Shown piece by piece: positions 32,497 through 40,832 of a stretch of 64,000 bases of DNA. The position numbers were made by a program, and so were the translations under genes. Source of the stretch: Nonomuraea endophytica (GTDB taxonomy: Bacteria > Actinomycetota > Actinomycetes > Streptosporangiales > Streptosporangiaceae); contig NZ_JACHIN010000001.1 of NCBI RefSeq assembly GCF_014203235.1, forward strand, positions 1 to 64,000, in the 5' to 3' direction. Under the pieces are notes generated by a model. That model was not told the origin of the DNA, ran no database searches, and saw nothing but the letters and a program-made list of their open reading frames with translations. Every line of letters starts with the position of its first letter. Within the stretch, counting starts at the first letter, position 1.

Positions 32497-33357
32497 GTGA
32501 ACGTCGCCGCTTACCTCTCCCGCATCGGCCGCCCCGACCTACTCAACGCCCCGCCCAGCGCCGACAACCTGCGCGAACTCCACATCGCCCACATCGAACG
32601 GGTGTCCTACGAGGCTCTGCAGATCTGGCTCGGCCGGCCCACCACGGTCGATCCGCTGGAGTCGGCGAACCGCATCATCGGTGGCCGGGGCGGCTACTGC
32701 TACCACCTCAACGGCGCCTTCTCCCTTCTGGTCACGGCGCTCGGCTACGAGGTCACCAAGCACTTCGCCGGCGCCCAGCAGGACGCCGCCACCGGACCGC
32801 ACCTCGCCGGCAATCACCTCGTCCTGACGGTCCGCCTGCCCGACGGCGAGTGGCTGGTCGACCTGGGGCTCGGCGACGCCATCCGCGAGCCGCTCCCCCT
32901 GGTCGCGGGCACCTATCGTCAAGGACCTTTCGAGTACGGCCTGCGCCCCTCGGAGATCGCGCCCGGCGGCTGGCGCTTCGACCACGACCCGCGTGGTTCG
33001 TTCATCGGCATGGACTTCGGCCCGGCCCCGGCGCAGATGTCGGACTTCGCCGACAAGCACCGCGAGCTGACCACCTCGCCCGAGTCGGGCTTCGTCCGGA
33101 TCGCCGTCGTGCAGCGCCGCGACGCCGGTGGCGTGGACACCATGCGCGGCCTCGTGCTGACCAGGATCGGCGACCGCTCGCTGCGCACGACGATCACCAC
33201 CCAGGCGGACTACTTCGCCGCGCTGGCCGACGTGTTCGGCCTGCCCATGGCCGACGTCAGCGCGCGGGAGCGGGAGAAGTTGTGGCGCAGGCTCCACGAG
33301 GCCCAGGAGCGCTGGCTCAGCGGCAGCGGCTCCCCGGCCCGGGAAGAGCGCCCTTGA
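32497..33357 (+). CDS. Arylamine N-acetyltransferase (NAT)
   Basis: A 286-aa acetyl-CoA-dependent enzyme that acetylates aromatic amines and hydrazines. The catalytic triad is visible: Cys in GRGGYCYHLNGAF (residues ~64-76), His in AGNHLVLTVRL (~107) and Asp in WLVDLGLGD (~123). There is no clear SD before GTG 32497 (MNVAAYLSRIG); in-frame GTGs at 32470 and 32491 are alternatives and the message may be leaderless. The 3' end overlaps the convergent hydrolase gene by 41 bp. Confidence 0.92.
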   Translation: MNVAAYLSRIGRPDLLNAPPSADNLRELHIAHIERVSYEALQIWLGRPTTVDPLESANRIIGGRGGYCYHLNGAFSLLVTALGYEVTKHFAGAQQDAATGPHLAGNHLVLTVRLPDGEWLVDLGLGDAIREPLPLVAGTYRQGPFEYGLRPSEIAPGGWRFDHDPRGSFIGMDFGPAPAQMSDFADKHRELTTSPESGFVRIAVVQRRDAGGVDTMRGLVLTRIGDRSLRTTITTQADYFAALADVFGLPMADVSAREREKLWRRLHEAQERWLSGSGSPAREERP

Positions 33358-34786
33358 GCAGGTAGGCGTCCACCGCGGCGTCGACGCAGGCGTTCTTGCC
33401 GCCGTAGGCGCCGTGGCGGTCGCCGTCCCAGGTGAGGAGCCGGGCGGAGGAGAGTTGCCCGGCCAGGTCACTGGCGTACTCGTAGACGCCGTCGGGGTCT
33501 CCGGTGTTGCCGACGATCAGGATGGGCGGGGCGCCCGCGCCGCTCAGGCGGCCGGCGTGCGGGTCGGCGGATTTGGGCCAGTAGGCGCAGTTGAGCAGCG
33601 TCTGCCAGACCGATGAGGGGCCGAACCTGGGCGAGTCCACGGCGATCTTCGCGGCCAGGCGGTCGAGGTCGCGCCTGCCGTACCTCTCGGTGTAGTCCGC
33701 GCAGTTGACGGCCATGTTGGCGTCCTGGAAGTTGCTGAACCCGCTCTCCTGGCTGCCGCCCGCCAGCCACGCGGACATCTCCAGCATCGGCCTTCCGTCG
33801 CCCTTGTAGGCCTTGGCCAGCGCGTTCTCCAGCTTGGGCCAGCCGTCGGGGCGGTAGAGCCCGTACAGGACGGCCAGCCGCGCGGCGGGTTCGGTGAGCT
33901 CGCCGACCGGAAGGCCCCTGTCCAGGAAACGGTCGAAGCGCTCCAGCACCTCCTCGCCGGTCGCGCCGATCGGGCAGTCCGCCCGCGCCCCGCACGCGTC
34001 GGCGAAGCGGCGCAGGCCCTTCTCGGTGCCGGCCATCTGGAGCCTGATCACCTCGAACTGGCTCAGCGTCGGGTTGCCCGGCGAGTCGAGCACGAGCCGC
34101 CCCACTTTGCCCGGAAACAGGTCCGCGTACGTGGCCATGAGCGACCCGCCCCACGACAGCCCGAAAGCGGTGAGCTTGTCCTCGCCGAGCGCCTGTCTGA
34201 TCCGGTCGAGGTCGCGCGCGTGGTTCCTGGTCCCGAGGTACGGCAGGAGCGGCCCGGCGGCCTTCTCACAGGCGGTCGCCACCTTCCTCGCGGCGGCGAA
34301 GGCGTCATCCTTCTCCCGGTCGGTGTCCGGGGTGGGGTCGGCGGCGAAGGCGATGGCCAGGTCCTCCTTGGTGAGGCACCGGACGGGACTGCTCTCCCCC
34401 ACGCCGCGCGGGTCGTAGCCGATCAGGTCGTAGCGCTCGCCCAGGGTGTCGTGCGCCCTGGTCAGTACCCGCGGGAAGTCGAGGCCGGTCGCGCCGGGGC
34501 CGCCCGGGTTGAACACCAGGCTGCCGAGCCGCTTGCCGGGATCGCGGGCGGGCATGCGGGTGAGGGCCAGCGTGATGCGTTCGCCTTGGGGCCGGGCATG
34601 GTCGAGTGGCACCTCCAGGGTCGCGCACTCACGCGGACCGCACGGCGCCCACGCGATGCTGGTGTCCGTCCTGGGCTGACCGGTTTGAGGTACGGCGGGC
34701 GGTGCGGCCTGGCAGCCGGCGGCCAGGATGAGGGCGACGGGAAGGAGTTTGCGCATGCTGTCGAGGGTGCCGGGAAGGCTGGGCAC
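33317..34786 (-). CDS. Alpha/beta-hydrolase lipoprotein, TAP-like (tripeptidyl aminopeptidase family)
   Basis: A 489-aa exported protein with a lipobox LAAGC following MRKLLPVALI. Catalytic features are the nucleophile elbow FGLSWGGSLMATYA (~175-188), VFNPGGPGATG (oxyanion region, ~91) and the C-terminal His in GDRHGAYGGKNACVDAAV with the TAP-like domain. Relatives are secreted aminopeptidases or esterases. GTG 34786 has GAGGTGG 4 bp upstream; ATG 34756, directly before the hydrophobic stretch, is the alternative start. Convergent with NAT. Confidence 0.9.
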   Translation of the reverse strand: MPSLPGTLDSMRKLLPVALILAAGCQAAPPAVPQTGQPRTDTSIAWAPCGPRECATLEVPLDHARPQGERITLALTRMPARDPGKRLGSLVFNPGGPGATGLDFPRVLTRAHDTLGERYDLIGYDPRGVGESSPVRCLTKEDLAIAFAADPTPDTDREKDDAFAAARKVATACEKAAGPLLPYLGTRNHARDLDRIRQALGEDKLTAFGLSWGGSLMATYADLFPGKVGRLVLDSPGNPTLSQFEVIRLQMAGTEKGLRRFADACGARADCPIGATGEEVLERFDRFLDRGLPVGELTEPAARLAVLYGLYRPDGWPKLENALAKAYKGDGRPMLEMSAWLAGGSQESGFSNFQDANMAVNCADYTERYGRRDLDRLAAKIAVDSPRFGPSSVWQTLLNCAYWPKSADPHAGRLSGAGAPPILIVGNTGDPDGVYEYASDLAGQLSSARLLTWDGDRHGAYGGKNACVDAAVDAYLLKGALPGPGSRCR

Positions 34787-34894
34787 CAGCCCACCTCACC
34801 AGGCACGATTCCGGGTAAACACATCGGTGTACCCCCCGCGCATGGCTATGCCCGGAGATATCCCGCTATCGTGCGTTTCGAAATGGGAGAAAGC

Positions 34895-37018
34895 ATGAAG
34901 CTGGCCGGGCGCTATCGGCTGCTGAACCCCTTGGGCGAAGGCACGGTACGGCTGGCCTTCGACGAGGTGGCGCACCGTGACGTCGCCGTCAGGGACATGC
35001 GGGCGCAGCCGGCCGAGGAGGCCCGGCGGGCGCTCCAGCTGCGGCATCCATCGATCGTCCCACTCCTCGACCTTGTGGAGGAGGAGGGCGGTCCGTGGCT
35101 GGTCACGGAGTTCGTGTCCGGGGCCTCGCTGGCGCGTACCGTCGACGCCAAGCGGCCCCTGCCGGAGCTCCAGGCCGCCCGCGCCGGGCTCTGCCTCCTG
35201 GAGGCGCTGACGACCGCGCACGGCGCCGGGATCGTGCACGGCAACCTCAACCCCGGCAAGGTCATGCTCACGGCGACCGGCCGCGCCGTGCTGACCGGCT
35301 TCGGCCTGCCGCACCCCGGCCTGCGCCCACCGGCGGACCTGTGGTCGCTCGCCGCCACCCTGCACTTCGCGGTGGAGGGCCGCCCGCCCGGCGCCGCACC
35401 GGCCACCGACCCCGAGCCGCTGCGCGCCCTGATCCGCGCCATGCTCGACCCCGCCGGACCGCCGTCCCTGGACGACATCACGTCGACCCTGACCCGCCTG
35501 GCCCTGAACCACCCCATAACCACCACCCACCCCCTCTCGGTCCCCACCACCGGCAGCTTCCCCCCAACCCCCACAATCCCCTCACCCCCTCCCACCTTCG
35601 GCCACCCCGCGCCCCCCTCCGGCCCCCCGTCGCCCGCTTTCGACCACCCCGCGCCACCTTCAGGCCACCCCGGTGACCCGGCGACTCCCGCCTTCGGTCA
35701 CCCGTCGCCGCCCGCCCCCGATCAGCCGGCGGGTCCGGGCTTCGGCTATCCCGGCGCGACGGCGCCGCCTGTGCTTGGTCACGCGGCTGAGACCCCGCCC
35801 ATGGGCACCCCCGTCGTCCCACACCCCGGCGGTGAAGTAGCGCACCCCGGTGGCGAAGTTTCACACCCCAGTGACCAGAGCGGCCCGGCCCCCGACGCGC
35901 CAGAACCGCAGGGCGAGGCGCCCAACCCGCCCGCCAAATCCCGCCTGCTGGGCCTGCGCAAGGTCTTCGGCCGACGCCGCCAGTCCCCGCCCGCCCCCGA
36001 GAACCCGCCACCCACCGAGCCCCCGCTCACCGCACCGCCCATCATCACGCCCACCCCCGAACCACCCACCCACGACCAGCACGCCCCCTTCCCACCACCC
36101 CAGGACGCCCCACACCCACAGGACGCCCCACCCCAGAGCGCCCTCTTCCCACAGCCCCCAAACGCGCCGAGTGCCCCCTCCCCCCGGCCGATGGACGCCC
36201 CGCCCATGGACGCACCCTTCGCGCCGCAGTCCCCGGACGCCTTCCCCACGCCGCCCGACGCCCCCTTCCCGCCACCTCAAGCCCCCGGGCCCTTCCCTCC
36301 TCCGGCCGACGACTCCTACCCGACGCCACCAGTAGCCGCGTTCCCCGCATCGCCCGCCGACGGTTTCCCGACGCCTCCGTCCGACGGCTTTCCCACTCCC
36401 CCCGCCCAGAACTTCCCGACGCCACCTGCCCAGAACTACCCGACGCCACCTGTAGAGCCCGCGCCGCTCAGTGACATGCTGTACCCGTCGCCCTCCTGGC
36501 CGGTCGCCTACGACCCCGCGCCCAGCCAGCACAGACCACGTCACGCCGCCCCAGGCTCCACCCCGGTGGACCGGGCGCTGGATCAGGTGATCGGCACCAC
36601 CGGCCCACTCCCCCCGGTCCAAGTGGCGGCGATCGGGCTGGCCGTACTGGATCAGCTGGTAGGGCTGCATGCTCGCGGCGAGCACCACGGCGACATCCGT
36701 CCCGGCAACATCCTGCTGTCACCGTCGGGCCAGGCCATTCTCAGCCCGCCGCTGATGCCGAACGGGATCTCCGCCTACACCGCCCCCGAGGGCGCGACAG
36801 GACCGGCCGCGGACATGTGGTCGCTGGGCGCGACGTTGTTCGCCGCGGTCGAGGGGCTGCCGCCGGCGCCGGGCGCGCCGCTGACGAGAGCGGGCGCGCT
36901 GGCGGCGGTACTGTACGCGTTGCTGGCCGGCGACCCGGCGGCCAGACCGGCCCCGGCTCCCCTACGCCAGGAGTTCCTGACCATCTCCCAGAGCCTCGAC
37001 CCACGCGACATATCGTGA
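34895..37018 (+). CDS. Double pseudokinase: two degenerate Ser/Thr kinase-like domains joined by a Pro-rich linker
   Basis: 707 aa. Domain 1 (residues 1-~205) keeps a P-loop (LGEGTVRLAFD) but the VAxK Lys is Arg (DVAVRDM), HRD is HGN (IVHGNLNPGKVML) and DFG is GFG (VLTGFGLP). Domain 2 (~555-700) is only a C-lobe: HHGDIRPGNILLSPSG, a lost DFG, AYTAPEG and DMWSLGATLFAAVEG. Between them are ~350 residues rich in Pro with PTPPxxxF-type repeats. No membrane segment is visible. Catalysis looks impossible, so a scaffold or ligand-sensing role is likely. GGGAGA precedes ATG 34895. Confidence 0.85.
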   Translation: MKLAGRYRLLNPLGEGTVRLAFDEVAHRDVAVRDMRAQPAEEARRALQLRHPSIVPLLDLVEEEGGPWLVTEFVSGASLARTVDAKRPLPELQAARAGLCLLEALTTAHGAGIVHGNLNPGKVMLTATGRAVLTGFGLPHPGLRPPADLWSLAATLHFAVEGRPPGAAPATDPEPLRALIRAMLDPAGPPSLDDITSTLTRLALNHPITTTHPLSVPTTGSFPPTPTIPSPPPTFGHPAPPSGPPSPAFDHPAPPSGHPGDPATPAFGHPSPPAPDQPAGPGFGYPGATAPPVLGHAAETPPMGTPVVPHPGGEVAHPGGEVSHPSDQSGPAPDAPEPQGEAPNPPAKSRLLGLRKVFGRRRQSPPAPENPPPTEPPLTAPPIITPTPEPPTHDQHAPFPPPQDAPHPQDAPPQSALFPQPPNAPSAPSPRPMDAPPMDAPFAPQSPDAFPTPPDAPFPPPQAPGPFPPPADDSYPTPPVAAFPASPADGFPTPPSDGFPTPPAQNFPTPPAQNYPTPPVEPAPLSDMLYPSPSWPVAYDPAPSQHRPRHAAPGSTPVDRALDQVIGTTGPLPPVQVAAIGLAVLDQLVGLHARGEHHGDIRPGNILLSPSGQAILSPPLMPNGISAYTAPEGATGPAADMWSLGATLFAAVEGLPPAPGAPLTRAGALAAVLYALLAGDPAARPAPAPLRQEFLTISQSLDPRDIS

Positions 37019-37109
37019 ATGGAACCCCATCGGTCCCCCACTCGTTGGACCGAAGACGCACAATGTGAGTGAGGCGGGGCGCGCGCTCCGCGTTCGGAGG
37101 AAGTTGAGG

Positions 37110-37301
37110 ATGTCGCCAGTCCAGAAGTACGCCATAGGCGCGGGCGCCGCCGTACTGCTCTCGCTGATCTTCCTGCCGGGTTTCGTCACCCTGCTGGTCG
37201 TCCTCGGCGTGGTCGCCGCTCCGGTGGTCGGCTATTTCATGCTCGACCCGTCTCAGCGCGAGCGCCTCAAGCGCGTGCGCAAGCGCGGCATCGGCAACTG
37301 A
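37110..37301 (+). CDS. Small membrane protein, function unknown
   Basis: 63 aa with two hydrophobic segments (KYAIGAGAAVLLSLIFLPGF and LLVVLGVVAAPVVGYFML) and a basic tail (RERLKRVRKRG). GGAGG lies 8-10 bp before ATG 37110; GTG 37065 would add 15 residues but lacks an SD. It ends at a strong bidirectional terminator. No family recognised. Confidence 0.7.
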   Translation: MSPVQKYAIGAGAAVLLSLIFLPGFVTLLVVLGVVAAPVVGYFMLDPSQRERLKRVRKRGIGN

Positions 37302-37311
37302 GCTAACGAAA

Positions 37312-37343
37312 ACGGCGAGGGCCTGGAGAAAGGCCCTCGCCGT
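37312..37343. terminator. Bidirectional terminator hairpin, 13-bp perfect stem
   Basis: ACGGCGAGGGCCT (37312-37324) is perfectly complementary to AGGCCCTCGCCGT (37331-37343) around a GGAGAA loop. It lies between convergent stop codons (37301 and 37346), so it can serve both genes. There is only a weak T tract, as is usual in actinobacteria. Confidence 0.85.
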
Positions 37344-37345
37344 AC

Positions 37346-37654
37346 TCAGGCCTGCGCCAGGGCGCCCTGCACGCGCTGGGTCACCCTGCGCTCGACGTAG
37401 AACGACAGGAACGGCACCGTCCCACCGAGCATGATGCCCAGCATGTACGGCCAGCTCCACCGCGCCTTCATGCCCAGGTTCATGACGGTGACCAGATAGA
37501 TCATGTACAGGAACCCGTGCACCTGCGCGATGATCAGCCCCGGCCACCACGTGACCCGGACGACGTAGTTGAGGAACATGCCCACGCAGAGCACGAGCAG
37601 CATCACGCCCACCATGTAGGCGAGCACCCGGAAAGGCTTGAGGGCGGACTCCAC
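37346..37654 (-). CDS. DUF3817 membrane protein
   Basis: 102 aa with three membrane segments. Characteristic sequences are KPFRVLAYMVGVMLLVLC, WWPGLIIAQVHGFLYMIYL and RWSWPYMLGIMLGGTVPFLSF, typical of actinobacterial DUF3817 proteins often found near respiratory or cytochrome-assembly genes. It follows the SURF1 gene by 8 bp. Function unknown; a link to cytochrome oxidase assembly is inferred from the neighbour. Confidence 0.88.
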   Translation of the reverse strand: MESALKPFRVLAYMVGVMLLVLCVGMFLNYVVRVTWWPGLIIAQVHGFLYMIYLVTVMNLGMKARWSWPYMLGIMLGGTVPFLSFYVERRVTQRVQGALAQA

Positions 37655-37662
37655 TTGTTTTC

Positions 37663-38445
37663 CTAACCTTCCAGAACCATCTCAGGGGACTGTCGAGCAC
37701 GGCCCCGATCACCCCGTACGGCGTCGCGTACGAAGTGGAACCACATGAAGACGGCGAACCCCGCGAAGATCCACCAGTTGGCCGCATAGGCCGCGTTACG
37801 CCACGTGAACGTACCGCCGACGATCGGCGGCGACACCGTGACCGGCGCGAGAGACCCGGAGGCGGGCTGCGCGACGACGAACCCGTTGCGCACCTTCTCG
37901 CCCTTCCACAGGTTGATCAGCTCGCCCGTGGAAACGGTCTGCACCTGCCCCGCGGGCAGTCCCTCCGCGCGCCGCTGCACGCTGTCGGTCCCCTGCGGCG
38001 GCCGCAGCCGCCCCGACACGTTCACGTTCCCAGCCGGTACGGCGGCGCCCGCGTCACCGGCCGACGCCACCCACCCGCGCACGACGGGCATGAGCGTCCC
38101 GTCGGCGAGCCGGAGCGGCGTGAGCACCCAGAAGCCCTCGTCCCGCGCGACGTTGCCGCCCGGCGTGTCCACGCTGGGCCTGCGGTCGGCGACGAGAAGC
38201 TGCCGCGCCTCGTCGTAGACGCCCTGCGCGGTGACCTTGCGCCCCACGGCCGCGCTCTCGAACCCGGCGCCCACCTTGGCCAGCCCGTCCACGGCGACCG
38301 GCGCGGGATCGGTGGCGGCGTGCGGCTTGCCTGAGTCCTGGAAGACCCCGAGCTGCCAGCGTCCGAGCAGGATGAAGGCGATCAGGACCCCGATCGTGAG
38401 CAGATGCAGCCCGATCAGTCGTGGGGAGAAGAGGGTCCTGAGCAT
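37663..38445 (-). CDS. SURF1-family cytochrome oxidase biogenesis protein
   Basis: A 260-aa membrane protein with one segment at each end (LLTIGVLIAFILLGRWQLGVF and YAANWWIFAGFAVFMWFHFV), the SURF1 topology. Internal signatures include GRKVTAQGVYD, GFWVLTPLRLADGTLMPVVRGWV and NAAYAANWWIF. SURF1 proteins help insert heme into cytochrome oxidase. It forms an operon with DUF3817 and diverges from a small membrane protein. Confidence 0.92.
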   Translation of the reverse strand: MLRTLFSPRLIGLHLLTIGVLIAFILLGRWQLGVFQDSGKPHAATDPAPVAVDGLAKVGAGFESAAVGRKVTAQGVYDEARQLLVADRRPSVDTPGGNVARDEGFWVLTPLRLADGTLMPVVRGWVASAGDAGAAVPAGNVNVSGRLRPPQGTDSVQRRAEGLPAGQVQTVSTGELINLWKGEKVRNGFVVAQPASGSLAPVTVSPPIVGGTFTWRNAAYAANWWIFAGFAVFMWFHFVRDAVRGDRGRARQSPEMVLEG

Positions 38446-38562
38446 GCTTCAAAAGTATCCGCCGGGCAGCGTGGTCCGTCATCAGGGGCACCCACCGGCC
38501 GACACCTACCAGTCCTGGCAAAAGGTGCAAACGGCTCAGCTGTTCCGGCTAGAGTGCTGCGC

Positions 38563-38730
38563 ATGTCTGACCAGCATCTCGACCCGGCCGGCAACACGCA
38601 GCAGTTCCGCGCGTTCGCACAGCAGAGCGAGCAGGACGGCGCGCGCAAGCGCTCGGCGACCCTTCCCATCATCGCCGGTGTGGTCGTCCTCGCGATCATC
38701 GCGGTGGCGGTCTACCTCATCCTGAAGTAA
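38563..38730 (+). CDS. Small single-pass membrane protein, function unknown
   Basis: 55 aa: a polar N-terminal half (MSDQHLDPAGNTQQFRAFAQ) followed by one membrane helix (TLPIIAGVVVLAIIAVAVYL). It is divergent from the SURF1 gene and followed after 17 bp by a terminator. Similar small proteins next to SURF1 recur in actinobacteria as far as I recall; no function is assigned. Confidence 0.7.
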   Translation: MSDQHLDPAGNTQQFRAFAQQSEQDGARKRSATLPIIAGVVVLAIIAVAVYLILK

Positions 38731-38747
38731 CCGACTCCGACAAAGCC

Positions 38748-38778
38748 AAGCGCCGACGGCCCCGCTCTCGGCGCTTTT
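38748..38778 (+). terminator. Rho-independent terminator
   Basis: AAGCGCCGA (38748-38756) pairs with TCGGCGCTT (38768-38776), and the hairpin is followed by TT. It ends the transcript of the small membrane protein gene. Confidence 0.8.
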
Positions 38779-39116
38779 CGTGTGCCCAAAACAGCCCCGC
38801 CCGCCGCGCGCGCGTAGATCACGTCGGCCAGATGACGGCGAACGCACACCCTCTCCGCACGAACCACAGCGGCCCGCACCCGGCCTGACCGACCCTCCCT
38901 GCGATCGAGCGCATGGCGACGCCGTCGCCCGCACGTCGGCCATCCCGGCCCTCCGCGATCGAGCCCATCCCAACGCCGTCGCCCGCACGTTGGCCATACC
39001 GCCGTCCCGGCGATCGAGCGCGTCCCAACGCCGTCACCCCCACCACCCGCACATCCGGCGGAGCACGAGCGTGCGATGTGACCCGGCTCACTCTGGACCC
39101 GGCAACTTCGGCTGAC
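38779..39116. other. Intergenic region with a ~54-bp minisatellite and no gene
   Basis: The frames here are short and arise from repeat periodicity. The repeat is described separately. The right end carries the promoter of the M24 peptidase operon. Confidence 0.7.
38901..39060 (+). repeat. Three imperfect copies of a ~54-bp unit beginning GCGATCGAGC
   Basis: Units begin at 38901, 38955 and 39010. All contain CGATCGAGC near the start and an ACGCCGTC core; the first two share GCCCGCACGT and GGCCAT. The third unit diverges after its core. The unit lengths are 54 and 55 bp. Non-coding minisatellite. Confidence 0.8.
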
Positions 39117-39138
39117 TACATTGGACAATGTGTCCAAT
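39093..39138 (+). promoter_or_regulatory. Promoter with palindromic operator over a leaderless start
   Basis: CTGGAC (39093-39098) and TACATT (39117-39122), spaced 18 bp, make a plausible -35/-10 pair. The perfect inverted repeat ATTGGACA-ATG-TGTCCAAT (39120-39138) overlaps the -10 box and the GTG start at 39130. This architecture is typical of TetR-type operators in actinobacteria and would block transcription directly. Confidence 0.65.
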
Positions 39139-39948
39139 AAGACTGCGGACCTCGACCGGTTCCGCGAGTTGCAGCAGCTCGCCTATCGGGGCGCCGAGCA
39201 CGTCGCCGCGCGGCTCGAACCCGGAGTGACCGAGCGCATGGCCGCCACCGCCCTGCGCAAGTGGCTGGAACGGCACGGCGCGGACGACTGGTTCCACGTC
39301 CCGTTCGCATGGTTCGGTGAGCGCACGGCATTCCGGAAATTTCGGGTCCCGACCCAGTTCCTGCCTACGTCGCAAAGGCTCGAAGAGGGCATGCCCTTCG
39401 TCCTGGACTGCGCGCCGGTCAGGGACGGGTACGTCGCCGACATCGGGTATTCGGGGCGCTTGGGGGACAACGCCGACTGGGACGGGCTGGATCGGGATCT
39501 GGCCGGGTTCCGGGGGAAGATCCTGGAGCTGGTACGGGCCCGCCGTACCTTTCGCGATATCTACGCGGAAGTCGACCGGCTCATCGCCGAGCAAGGGCAC
39601 CGAAACCGGCACAAGGTTTATCCCGGGCGGGTGATCGGGCATCAGGTCGCCCGTATTCGCCTGGGCGGGCCGCGTTTCGTGGTTTTCCAGTCCTTCGGGG
39701 TCAGGACCCTGCGTACCATCGGGCGCGAACTCGTCAAGGAACGTCTGGAAGGCCGCTCACCGCTCTGGGCGGGCGGCAAGGCCAGTGAGCATCCGCCGAC
39801 CCCCGGGCTGTGGGCCGTCGAGCCGCATCTCGGCACCGCCGGCGACACGGTCGGCGCCAAGTTCGAGGAACTGCTGGTCGTCACCGAGGACGACGCCTAC
39901 TGGCTGGATGACGACCTTCCCCACGTCCGCCGCTGGGAGTCCCGATGA
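39130..39948 (+). CDS. M24-family metallopeptidase (aminopeptidase P/creatinase-like)
   Basis: A 272-aa pita-bread-fold protein. The five metal ligands can be traced: Asp pair in FVLDCAPVRDGYVADIGYSG, His in GRVIGHQVARI, Glu in LWAVEPHLG and Glu in GAKFEELLVVTEDD. It therefore looks catalytically competent, though members with non-peptidase roles exist. GTG 39130 fits a leaderless message from the promoter described; TTG 39121 is in frame. The stop overlaps the next start (ATGA), placing it in an operon with the PF10118 protein and the monooxygenase. Confidence 0.85.
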   Translation: MSNKTADLDRFRELQQLAYRGAEHVAARLEPGVTERMAATALRKWLERHGADDWFHVPFAWFGERTAFRKFRVPTQFLPTSQRLEEGMPFVLDCAPVRDGYVADIGYSGRLGDNADWDGLDRDLAGFRGKILELVRARRTFRDIYAEVDRLIAEQGHRNRHKVYPGRVIGHQVARIRLGGPRFVVFQSFGVRTLRTIGRELVKERLEGRSPLWAGGKASEHPPTPGLWAVEPHLGTAGDTVGAKFEELLVVTEDDAYWLDDDLPHVRRWESR

Positions 39949-40832
39949 CCGACACCTCGATCAAGCCGCGCCGGGTCAGGTTCTCGTGGGAGGAGACGCC
40001 GCTGCACTGGGTGCCCGGCGACCCGTTCACCACGCACCTGATCAACGTGCTGCACATGCTGCTCCCGGCCGGTGAGCGCTGGTTCGTGCACGTGTTCAAG
40101 CAGGCGCTGCCGTACATCCGGGATCCGCGGCTGAAAGCCGAGGTCAAGGGGTTCATGGGGCAGGAGGGCACGCACGCGGTCGCGCACCAGCGCGTGCTGG
40201 AGCACATGAAGGACCAGGGGCTCGACCCCGGGCCGTACGTCGAGAACATCGAGTGGATCTTCGAGCGGATGCTCGGCGACGACACGATGCCGCCGATCGC
40301 GCGGACGTACTGGCTGAAGGAGCGGGTCGCGCTGATCGCGGCCATCGAGCACTACACGGCGGTGCTCGGGCAGTGGATCCTGGACGCGCGGCCCCTGGAC
40401 GACGCGGGCGCCGACGCGGTCATGATGGACCTGCTGCGCTGGCACGGGGCCGAGGAGGTCGAGCACCGGAGCGTGGCGTTCGACCTGTTCATGCACCTCG
40501 ACGGCTCCTACGCGCGGCGCACGCGGACGATGATGGTCACCGGGCCGATGATCGTCCTGCTGCTGAAGCGGGGGGCCGGGTTCCTGATGGCCAACGACCC
40601 GATCCTGCGCGGGCGGCTGCGGGCGAAATGGACGCATTACTTCTACCGTGCGCGCCAGGGGCGCGTGCCCACGTTGCGCAGCCTGGCGCTGGCCGTACCG
40701 CAATATCTGCGGCCCGGCTTCCACCCCAGCCAAGAGGGCGATTTACGGCAGGCGCTCGACTACATCGCGATCTCCCCGGCGCACGCCGAGTTCCTTTCCC
40801 TAAACGTTCGAAAATTACAGGAGGGCCAGTGA
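39945..40832 (+). CDS. Metal-dependent hydrolase family PF10118 (ferritin-like diiron)
   Basis: A 295-aa helical protein. Potential metal ligands are in GFMGQEGTHAVAHQRVLEHM, RVALIAAIEHYTAVLG and HGAEEVEHRSVAFDLFMHL, an E...ExxH pattern repeated as in diiron four-helix bundles. Family members are annotated as predicted metal-dependent hydrolases and frequently adjoin flavin monooxygenases. It overlaps both neighbours by 4 bp and so is tightly coupled with them. Confidence 0.85.
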   Translation: MTDTSIKPRRVRFSWEETPLHWVPGDPFTTHLINVLHMLLPAGERWFVHVFKQALPYIRDPRLKAEVKGFMGQEGTHAVAHQRVLEHMKDQGLDPGPYVENIEWIFERMLGDDTMPPIARTYWLKERVALIAAIEHYTAVLGQWILDARPLDDAGADAVMMDLLRWHGAEEVEHRSVAFDLFMHLDGSYARRTRTMMVTGPMIVLLLKRGAGFLMANDPILRGRLRAKWTHYFYRARQGRVPTLRSLALAVPQYLRPGFHPSQEGDLRQALDYIAISPAHAEFLSLNVRKLQEGQ

